In this document: piece by piece, positions 1 through 4,692 of the stretch
Layout: the number at the start of each line of letters is the position of its first letter
How positions within the stretch are numbered: position 1 is the stretch's first letter
Assembly: GCA_964403285.1 (NCBI GenBank)
Contig: CAYOFG010000029.1
Coordinates: 1 to 16,719, forward strand
DNA: 16,719 bases
Direction: 5' to 3'
Source of the DNA: WVXT01 sp964403285
GTDB lineage: Bacteria; UBA6262; WVXT01
Notes under the pieces: model-generated
Told to the model about the DNA's origin: nothing
The model's input: only the letters and a program-made list of their open reading frames with translations
Database searches by the model: none
Program-made: the position numbers and the translations under genes

Positions 1-26
1 CCATCCGTGGATATAGCAACACGCAT
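1..26 (-). CDS. NifX/NifB-like cofactor-binding protein, N-terminus only
   Basis: Only the first eight codons lie in the window; the gene runs off the left edge. The start reads MRVAISTD followed by the first two bases of a Gly-type codon, the usual opening of small proteins of the dinitrogenase iron-molybdenum cofactor family (NifX/NifY/NifB C-terminal-like), which bind metal clusters in the cytoplasm. A strong ribosome-binding site, GGAGGA at 34-39, sits 7 nt before the ATG at 24-26. Genes of this family are often found beside DUF5320-type proteins, and one lies immediately upstream here, which supports the call. With so few residues, the family assignment rests on the opening motif and the neighbour. 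Confidence 0.6.
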
Positions 27-54
27 AACTATTTCCTCCGCTCAAAAAATTCAA

Positions 55-89
55 GATGGGGAATAGATTTTAAACCTCTATTCCCCATC
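55..89 (-). terminator. Intercistronic hairpin with U-tract (terminator or attenuator)
   Basis: A perfect 12-bp inverted repeat (GATGGGGAATAG at 55-66, CTATTCCCCATC at 78-89) encloses an 11-nt loop. On the minus strand it is followed within about 5 nt by a run of six T (complement of 45-50). It lies just after the stop of the DUF5320-type gene and about 16 nt before the ribosome-binding site of the next gene, so it may end the upstream transcript or only reduce read-through. Confidence 0.75.
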
Positions 90-94
90 TTTAG

Positions 95-511
95 CTACTC
101 ACTTTTTTCCTCCTGCGCCTCGGCCTTCTCCAGAGTGCTGATTCGGTTCTGGATATCCTCAATCTGCTGCTTGAAGAATTCAGCCTGACTCTTTAGCATA
201 TCCATCTCCTCTTTAGGTGCTAAATCCGGTTCATATGGATATGGATATGCAGAACCTCCAAAAGCAGGCCATCCGTAAGCAGCTCTTGCCCAGCCCGGAA
301 GGCCGGTTGCCCAATACCAATGCCTCCAGCCGCGACCACCGCCTCGGCCAAACCAGCCACGACCCCAGCCAGGGCCGGGACCAAACCCACCCCAGCCTCT
401 TCCTGGAATTGGGTTCATATAACCGGGTGCAGGATAACCGGCACAGTAACCTGCTGCTCTGCCTGTCATCGGACCTAAACCCAAAGGACCAGTTCCGTCT
501 CCTCGTGGCAT
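95..511 (-). CDS. DUF5320-type Gly/Trp/Tyr-rich small protein
   Basis: A 138-residue protein opening MPRGDGTGPLGLGPMTGR followed by AAGYCAG, the characteristic N-terminus of DUF5320-type proteins, whose function is unknown. The middle (about residues 25-85) is low-complexity and rich in Gly, Trp, Tyr and Pro. The last 40 residues are charged and heptad-like (PKEEMDMLKSQAEFF onward), predicting a coiled coil. I start at the ATG at 509-511. A GTG three codons upstream is also open, but it lies within the ribosome-binding site AAGGGGGTGATT and so is not a likely start. The gene follows the Fur-type gene by 44 nt with no terminator between, so it probably shares the Fur-controlled promoter. Members of this family commonly neighbour NifX/NifB-like proteins, as here. 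Confidence 0.8.
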   Translation of the reverse strand: MPRGDGTGPLGLGPMTGRAAGYCAGYPAPGYMNPIPGRGWGGFGPGPGWGRGWFGRGGGRGWRHWYWATGLPGWARAAYGWPAFGGSAYPYPYEPDLAPKEEMDMLKSQAEFFKQQIEDIQNRISTLEKAEAQEEKSE

Positions 512-555
512 CTCAATCACCCCCTTTCATTGTTCATAGATAGAGAATATAGATT

Positions 556-1029
556 TTATCTTTTGTCCTGACATTTGTCACATAATCCGTAGAATTGAAT
601 AAGGTGATTTGTAATCCTGAAATTGAATTTTTGAGAAAGCCCTTTTTCAGTTCGACTGAGTAACTCAATCTCATCATCAATAAAATCCGTATAGTCAATA
701 ACTCTATTACAACTTGTGCATATTAAATGATGATGGTGCCTGGTTCCTTTAGGGCTTTCAGACAATTCGTATCTTGCTCTGTGATCCCCGAAGTCAAATT
801 TAAGTACAAGCCCCGTTTGAACAAGCAATTCCAGAGTGCGATAAACAGTTGCAAGTCCGATATTAGGATATGTTTTATGAATCTCCAAATATATGTCTTC
901 GGCACTTAGATGTTTAGACGTTTTACTTAAAACATCCAAGATTGCTTCCCTCGCTACAGTTAGCCTATAACCACATCCTCTAAATCTTCCATGCCACCAA
1001 GGTGGCTCCATTCCATTTATACCTATCAT
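556..1029 (-). CDS. fur: Fur-family metal-dependent transcriptional regulator
   Basis: 157 residues, typical Fur length with a slightly long N-terminus (MIGINGMEPPWWHGRF). The winged-helix DNA-binding domain spans about residues 18-90, with LSAEDIYLEI and the recognition helix NIGLATVYRTLELL. The C-terminal dimerisation and metal-binding domain carries the HHHH run at 98-101 and two CxxC pairs (C104/C107, C150/C153) that normally hold a structural zinc. The ATG at 1027-1029 has GGGGTGAT 5-7 nt upstream. The protein represses target genes when loaded with metal. The box overlapping its own promoter is of the Fur (TGATAAT-N-ATTATCA) type rather than PerR or Zur, so I prefer Fur, and autoregulation is likely. 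PerR and Zur remain possible from the protein alone. Confidence 0.88.
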   Translation of the reverse strand: MIGINGMEPPWWHGRFRGCGYRLTVAREAILDVLSKTSKHLSAEDIYLEIHKTYPNIGLATVYRTLELLVQTGLVLKFDFGDHRARYELSESPKGTRHHHHLICTSCNRVIDYTDFIDDEIELLSRTEKGLSQKFNFRITNHLIQFYGLCDKCQDKR

Positions 1030-1050
1030 ATCAAATCACCCCGAGCTTAT

Positions 1051-1071
1051 TGAGAATGATTCTCATTATCA
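1051..1071 (-). promoter_or_regulatory. Fur box (operator) at the fur promoter
   Basis: Positions 1051-1065 read TGAGAAT-G-ATTCTCA, a perfect 7-1-7 inverted repeat close to the classical Fur consensus TGATAAT-N-ATTATCA. A second, overlapping 7-1-7 copy shifted by 6 bp (1057-1071, right half ATTATCA, left half 5 of 7) gives the usual hexamer array of a 19-21 bp Fur box. It lies immediately downstream of the predicted -10 and would cover the transcription start, so bound repressor should block initiation. Confidence 0.88.
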
Positions 1072-1099
1072 TTTTATAACACAACCTAAAACTTGTCAA
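1071..1099 (-). promoter_or_regulatory. Sigma-70 type promoter of the fur transcript
   Basis: On the minus strand a perfect -35 TTGACA (1094-1099) is followed after 17 nt by the -10 TAAAAT (1071-1076). TATAAA with a 15-nt spacer is an alternative. The Fur box directly follows. This promoter probably serves fur and the DUF5320-type gene. Confidence 0.75.
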
Positions 1100-1235
1100 G
1101 CTTTTTCTTCAAAATTTTCCCAAAATTTGAGTTCCTTTGCACATCAATTTACCTAAACCTACCCGTTGCCTTTATGAAACCCAAGATTAAAGAAAGGAGA
1201 TGTAAATACCATCTATTTTTCTAACTTAACACAAA

Positions 1236-1262
1236 AAACCGCCTCGTTTGATAAGGCGGTTT
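1236..1262 (-). terminator. Rho-independent terminator ending the Ton operon
   Basis: A 9-bp perfect stem (AAACCGCCT at 1236-1244 with AGGCGGTTT at 1254-1262) and a 9-nt loop. On the minus strand the stem runs into TTTTTTG. No such tract exists on the plus strand, so it terminates leftward transcription from the tonB side and insulates fur, whose promoter reads away from it. Confidence 0.85.
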
Positions 1263-1461
1263 CAAAAGATCCTTTATTACTGTTGACTTACCCAATGCCC
1301 GGTCATCCTACCCAGTTTACGCTTATCGTTTCCAATGTTTCGCCGACCCGGCAGTTAAATCTTTTCAGTATCTTTGCTCTGCGGAAATTTCCCGTAAAGA
1401 TGCAGTCCGTTCCTTCGGCATTAGTTAAGAATCCATTCCGTTCCAACTCCCATTATTCCTT
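1263..1461. other. Gene-free stretch between tonB 3' hairpins and the operon terminator
   Basis: About 200 bp with no recognisable gene. The 76-codon plus-strand frame at 1283-1513 has no ribosome-binding site, runs through three palindromes and is probably accidental. A minus-strand frame ends in a TGA at 1303-1305 and encodes about 50 residues (ending in LETISVNWVG), but it has no ATG or ribosome-binding site. The stretch lies downstream of tonB and upstream of the terminator, so it would be part of the 3' UTR. It could be a decayed gene end or a structured 3' RNA. Confidence 0.4.
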
Positions 1462-1522
1462 GCACGATTTGAAATCGTGCCCCGATTCATCGGGGCACAA
1501 ATTTCCCGATTGAAAATCGGGA
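1462..1522. repeat. Three consecutive hairpins downstream of tonB
   Basis: Three adjacent palindromes: 1462-1480 (GCACGATTT-G-AAATCGTGC), 1479-1496 (GCCCCGAT-TC-ATCGGGGC) and 1504-1522 (TCCCGATT-GAA-AATCGGGA). The core CCCGATTCATCGGG recurs at about 11626-11639. The cluster starts 8 nt after the tonB stop. No U-tract follows, so a 3'-end stabilising or repeat-element role is more likely than termination. Confidence 0.75.
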
Positions 1523-1530
1523 TGCAGAAG

Positions 1531-1885
1531 TTATTCCAGTTTGAATTTTAGGGTGATTGTTCCCCACTGGACTATCTGCTTCTCCTGGGAGGAAAGGGGC
1601 TCAAAAAGCCATTTTTTCATCGCCTGGCTGGCAATNNNNNNNNNNNNNNNNNNNNNNNNNNNNNNNNNNNNNNNNNNNNNNNNNNNNNNNNNNNNNNNNN
1701 NNNNNNNNNNNNNNNNNNNNNNNNNNNNNNNNNNNGGGGCTTATCGCCGGAAATGAAATTAAAGAGACCTCCACAAATCTAACTGGAGGTCTATGGCGCT
1801 GGGTTATGGGAATATATATCAGCATTAACAAATGCAATATGAAAGAAATAACTAGTGAAAGCCGAAAATTGCGGTCTGCAAACAT
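1531..1885 (-). CDS. tonB: TonB energy-transducing protein (interrupted by assembly gap)
   Basis: The two ends of a TonB protein lie on either side of a 100-N gap. The N-terminus (from the ATG at 1883-1885, with GGGAG 6 nt upstream) has a short cytoplasmic start and one membrane helix, LSLVISFILHLLMLIYIP. This contains S14-x3-H18, matching the Ser-x3-His motif with which E. coli TonB engages ExbB/ExbD. It is followed by PPVRFVEVSLISFPAISP. After the gap, 1531-1635 reads AMKKWLFEPLSSQEKQ then IVQWGTITLKFKLE and a TAA stop, the typical end of the TonB C-terminal domain that grips TonB boxes. The periplasmic linker lies in the gap, whose true length and reading phase are unknown. It starts 16 nt after exbD, so the genes are co-transcribed. 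Confidence 0.85.
1636..1735. other. Assembly gap (100 N) inside tonB
   Basis: Exactly 100 N, the usual placeholder for a gap of unknown size. The missing bases should encode the periplasmic linker and the first part of the TonB C-terminal domain. Confidence 0.95.
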
Positions 1886-1901
1886 TATTTTCTCCCGAAA
1901 C

Positions 1902-2306
1902 TCACAGCAACTTTGGTTCTGTGGCGATCGCTAATCTATCAGCTCCATTCATTTTTGCAATATCCATTGCATGCACCACCAGGCCATGTTTAACTTCCTG
2001 GTCGGCTTTAATAATCAACAATCTGTCTTTCCTCTGGGCAAAAGCAGCCTGCAATGCTTCTCCCAGCTCATCCAAGGTAACCGATTCTTCGTTCAAAAAG
2101 AGTATGTTCTCGGCAGTAATCGTTAAGACGAGGTCTTTCTTCAACTGAATTTCGGAAGTAACTGCCTTGGGTAATCTCACCTGGATACCTGGCTGAACAA
2201 CAAAAGAAGTAGATAACATAAAGAAAATCAGGAGTAGAAATACGACGTCGGCCATTGGTGTAGCATCGAGACGCGTACTGAGAGTTCTTGGTCTTCTAAA
2301 TTGCAT
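1902..2306 (-). CDS. exbD: ExbD/TolR proton-channel subunit
   Basis: 134 residues, the usual ExbD/TolR size. A short basic N-terminus (MQFRRPRTLSTRLDATPMAD) leads into one membrane helix, VVFLLLIFFMLSTSFVV. D20 at its start corresponds to the proton-carrying aspartate of E. coli ExbD (Asp25). The periplasmic domain (about residues 40-134) ends with DIAKMNGADRLAIATEP, as in the family. An AAGGA ribosome-binding site precedes the ATG. It forms the inner-membrane motor with the ExbB upstream and powers the TonB downstream. About 97 bp separate it from exbB, and that gap is filled by palindromic repeats. TolR is possible from sequence alone, but the adjacent TonB argues for ExbD. Confidence 0.92.
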   Translation of the reverse strand: MQFRRPRTLSTRLDATPMADVVFLLLIFFMLSTSFVVQPGIQVRLPKAVTSEIQLKKDLVLTITAENILFLNEESVTLDELGEALQAAFAQRKDRLLIIKADQEVKHGLVVHAMDIAKMNGADRLAIATEPKLL

Positions 2307-2325
2307 TTTCCTTGCCTCCCTATGT

Positions 2326-2404
2326 GGTCGGGCACTGTTTACAGTGCCATTTGGTCGGGCACTCTTTAGAGTGCCGATTCCGTCACCCTAAAGGGTGACC
2401 GACC
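2326..2404. repeat. Palindromic repeat element filling the exbB-exbD gap
   Basis: Contains three 16-nt hairpins of the form 7-2-7: 2332-2347 (GCACTGT-TT-ACAGTGC), 2359-2374 (GCACTCT-TT-AGAGTGC) and 2383-2398 (TCACCCT-AA-AGGGTGA). The first two follow GGTCGG and repeat with a 27-bp period. They differ by a G-C to C-G swap at paired positions, so the stem is kept. GGTCGG (2353-2358) and CCGACC (2399-2404) form an outer stem around the last two hairpins. The element ends on the last base of the exbB stop codon. Confidence 0.88.
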
Positions 2405-3006
2405 TAACCAGGAATTAAAATTCTAATCACTTCTCTGCAGTATCTCTCAACTTCAGAAACAAACCTATCTACGCGATGGACAAAATATCTATAGAAGAGA
2501 ACCGTAGGAATAGCGATGAACAACCCTGCTGCCGTAGTTATGAGCGCTTCGGAAATGCCTGAAGCTACAATCGCAGGAGAAGTAGCACTGGCAGCGGCAA
2601 TGGAATCGAAAGCGCGAATCATTCCTGTAACTGTCCCAGTAAACCCCATCAAAGTAGATACCGCGGCGATGGTGGCAAGAGCAGGCAGATATCTTTCCAG
2701 GCGAGGAACTTCTTCGGAAGCTTGCGTTTCAAATGCATCTTCCATTGCTTTCTGCCCCTTGTCATACTGGGACAAGCCTGCCTTCAATATGGAAGCAACT
2801 GGCCCTTTGGAATTGTTACAGACAGCTACTGCTTGTTCAACCCTCTTTTGATCAACCAGTCCCTTAATTCTACCCATTAGCTCCTTCTCGCCAGTTTTCG
2901 CTCGCGAGAGAACCTGCAACTTGTTGATGATTATCGCCAGAGCCAATACCGAAGCGAGAAAAAGAGGATACATCATTATTCCCCCGCGTAAAAAATAGTT
3001 AAGCAT
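2404..3006 (-). CDS. exbB: ExbB/TolQ/MotA-type proton-channel protein
   Basis: 200 residues. Three membrane helices are visible: about 9-29 (GGIMMYPLFLASVLALAII), 107-132 (ALATIAAVSTLMGFTGTVTG, the family signature with its GTVTGM core) and 148-172 (ASGISEALITTAAGLFIAIP). The cytoplasmic loop between helices 1 and 2 (residues 30-105) is typical of ExbB. An AAGGAGG ribosome-binding site lies 6 nt before the ATG. It forms a pentameric channel around ExbD and converts proton flow into TonB motion. The usual GLLGTVTG reads GFTGTVTG here, a mild variation. The gene lies between the barrel gene and exbD in one operon, with repeat elements in both flanking gaps. Confidence 0.93.
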   Translation of the reverse strand: MLNYFLRGGIMMYPLFLASVLALAIIINKLQVLSRAKTGEKELMGRIKGLVDQKRVEQAVAVCNNSKGPVASILKAGLSQYDKGQKAMEDAFETQASEEVPRLERYLPALATIAAVSTLMGFTGTVTGMIRAFDSIAAASATSPAIVASGISEALITTAAGLFIAIPTVLFYRYFVHRVDRFVSEVERYCREVIRILIPG

Positions 3007-3028
3007 TTTAGCCTCCTTAGGAAATTGT

Positions 3029-3083
3029 GGAGTAGCAGAGCTTGCTCTGCGTTAACTAATCGCGAAACAAGTTTCGCTACTCC
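3029..3083. repeat. Cloverleaf-like palindromic element between barrel gene and exbB
   Basis: An outer perfect inverted repeat GGAGTAGC (3029-3036) / GCTACTCC (3076-3083) encloses two 16-nt 7-2-7 hairpins: 3035-3050 (GCAGAGC-TT-GCTCTGC) and 3062-3077 (GCGAAAC-AA-GTTTCGC). The design matches 2353-2404, although the sequence differs. GGAGTAGCAGA recurs inside the upstream barrel gene. The element lies in the 89-bp gap between the barrel stop (3096) and the exbB start (3006). Confidence 0.88.
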
Positions 3084-3095
3084 TTCTACCTCTAA

Positions 3096-4691
3096 TTAAA
3101 ATTTTACTTTCAATCCTCCAAAAAATTTACTATGGTCAAGCGGATAACCGAACCTCTCAGCATACTTCTCCTGCAGTAAATTCTCTCCTTGAACAAAAAT
3201 AAGAAGCTGCTTTGCTACGCGATAGGAGATTTCTGTTTCCAGCGTCCAGTAAAAGGGCAAAGATTGAGAGCGATTGTAATATCTTTGGCTTTGCATTAGG
3301 ATTGATAGAACTACACTTAACGGCTTATAGGAATAGAGTGAAGAAATTTTGAGAGAATGTACGGGTCTATATGGCACTTTTTCATCCGGTCGGTCTTCGT
3401 CCTCTGTTCTCTCATATACGTATTTCAAACGCAGACTAAAGTCTGCTACTCCCTCACGCAGACCAAGGTCTGCTACTCCTAGGGCGTAAACAAAGGACGC
3501 TTCCACGCCTTCTGAGTATACGCTGGAGATGTTCTGCCAACTTCCTATCGTGCCATTGTCGGAAAGGGCAATGAAATTTCTAAATCTCCTCTGAAAGAAG
3601 GAGATGTCGCCGTAGAGGTTCTCGCTGAGTTTACACTCCATACCTTCCTCCAGGGAAAATTTTCTTTTCTGAGGAAGAAGGCCTAAATTAACCCCCGTAT
3701 AGTCGCTATTTATATACAGTTCATTGAACAGAGGAACTGCCATCTCTGGTCTATATTTTACCCAGAGGTTAAAATTGGGAATCAGCTCGTAAGACAGACT
3801 GCCCGTGGGATAAATAGAGGAGGTAAACGGTCTACTTTTCTCTTTGTATTCCATTCCCAGATTAATCCATAGTCTTTCAAAGAGAAGAAATTCGTCACTC
3901 AGAGAAATGTAACTGATTGAGTAACGTCTCCTATCACCACCTAATCTAAGACTCTCCTGATAAAGTTGCGCTTCCAGGTTCAGCAAGTTCCTTTCCGTCA
4001 GACCAATCCTCGCCTGTAATCCGGCTCCCCCTATTTCACTTCTGGCTTTATTATTATTTTCTAAGTTTGCTATTTGACCAAAGAACTGACATCCCAGATT
4101 GCTCCCTTCTTTTATTCTCCCCTCCATTCCTAACTCCACATTGAATAGGTCCAAATTTTGAGTAATGGCAGAATTGGACAAGCGATAATCTTTCAGGAGA
4201 CCAGAAGTAGCAATTTTCAAATCGACCTTTTCCCCGGGCTTGAATCCCAATTCTAAAAATGCGCTATCCTGGTTATACCGCCTGCCAGGAAATTCTCCGT
4301 CTGTCTTGTATTTTCCTATACCAAGGAGATAGTAAGTTTTGTCCCTAATCTGTCTACCGTAACTGAGGTTAGCTTTTAAAGCGTCGAAACTTCCGTAAGC
4401 AAAACTGAAATCAATAATGTTTTCCTTCCTCGGAGGAGAAGATAGAGGAGAGATTTTTGCCATTGGCTCCAGACCAACTTCCACCTTTTTCAAAAAAGGC
4501 TGATCAATGAGTGGCTGCCTTTCACCACCTGTGATTACTCTGGACTGGTCTTCCCCGATAATTACCACTTCTGGCAGTTCAAAAGCAGGTTTCTCCTCGG
4601 TCGGCTTCTCTGCTTCCGCCCCTGAACAGATGTTCCACAAAAAGAAAAAAATTAAGATCCCTACAAAAAAGATGGCTTTTCTTATCGGCAT
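3096..4691 (-). CDS. TonB-receptor-like outer-membrane barrel, no visible plug
   Basis: 531 residues. A signal peptide (about 1-26, IFFVGILIFFFLWNICSGAEA) is followed by an acidic-rich linker and a TonB-box-like LPEVVIIG at 39-46. The rest is alternating aromatic beta strands ending in NLLQEKYAERFGYPL and FFGGLKVKF, the usual final hairpin and C-terminal Phe of TonB-dependent receptors. Strand-like sequence begins by about residue 92, leaving no room for the roughly 120-residue plug domain. At 531 residues the protein is also shorter than normal receptors (600-900). It starts 1 nt after the TPR gene stop, so it is translationally coupled and relies on ribosomes from upstream. Two in-frame palindromic repeats duplicate 9 residues (about 403-421). 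The cargo is unknown. A porin or an export barrel paired with the TPR protein is an alternative. Confidence 0.72.
   Translation of the reverse strand: MPIRKAIFFVGILIFFFLWNICSGAEAEKPTEEKPAFELPEVVIIGEDQSRVITGGERQPLIDQPFLKKVEVGLEPMAKISPLSSPPRKENIIDFSFAYGSFDALKANLSYGRQIRDKTYYLLGIGKYKTDGEFPGRRYNQDSAFLELGFKPGEKVDLKIATSGLLKDYRLSNSAITQNLDLFNVELGMEGRIKEGSNLGCQFFGQIANLENNNKARSEIGGAGLQARIGLTERNLLNLEAQLYQESLRLGGDRRRYSISYISLSDEFLLFERLWINLGMEYKEKSRPFTSSIYPTGSLSYELIPNFNLWVKYRPEMAVPLFNELYINSDYTGVNLGLLPQKRKFSLEEGMECKLSENLYGDISFFQRRFRNFIALSDNGTIGSWQNISSVYSEGVEASFVYALGVADLGLREGVADFSLRLKYVYERTEDEDRPDEKVPYRPVHSLKISSLYSYKPLSVVLSILMQSQRYYNRSQSLPFYWTLETEISYRVAKQLLIFVQGENLLQEKYAERFGYPLDHSKFFGGLKVKF
3429..3479. repeat. 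Two in-frame palindromic repeat units inside the barrel gene
   Basis: Two 24-bp direct copies (3429-3452, 3456-3479) with a 27-bp period, each containing a 16-nt hairpin: 3431-3446 (GCAGACT-AA-AGTCTGC) and 3458-3473 (GCAGACC-AA-GGTCTGC). The two differences between them (T to C and A to G) are at paired positions. On the coding strand each unit starts GGAGTAGCAGA, as in the intergenic element at 3029-3083. They encode GVADLGLRE followed by GVADFSLRL, so the frame is preserved and a short strand-turn is duplicated. Confidence 0.85.
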
Positions 4692-4692
4692 A

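Noticed and set aside
217..543. 108-codon plus-strand frame opposite the DUF5320-type gene
   Set aside because: Antisense shadow of a Gly/Pro-rich gene; no ribosome-binding site and no protein-like features.
1300..1440. Possible riboswitch (c-di-GMP or cobalamin type) because of GGAAA and GCAAAG-like strings
   Set aside because: No recognisable conserved core, and it lies after tonB with no gene downstream on that strand before the terminator.
1283..1513. 76-codon plus-strand frame
   Set aside because: No ribosome-binding site, and it reads through three palindromes on the strand opposite the operon transcript.
1462..1522. CRISPR-like array of short palindromes
   Set aside because: Only three different hairpins, with no constant repeat, no regular spacers and no cas genes.
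4484..4500. CCTTTTT-CA-AAAAAGG, another 7-2-7 palindrome in the barrel gene
   Set aside because: Low-complexity T/A runs encoding PFLKK; it lacks the GGAGTAGC or GGTCGG flank, so it is probably chance.
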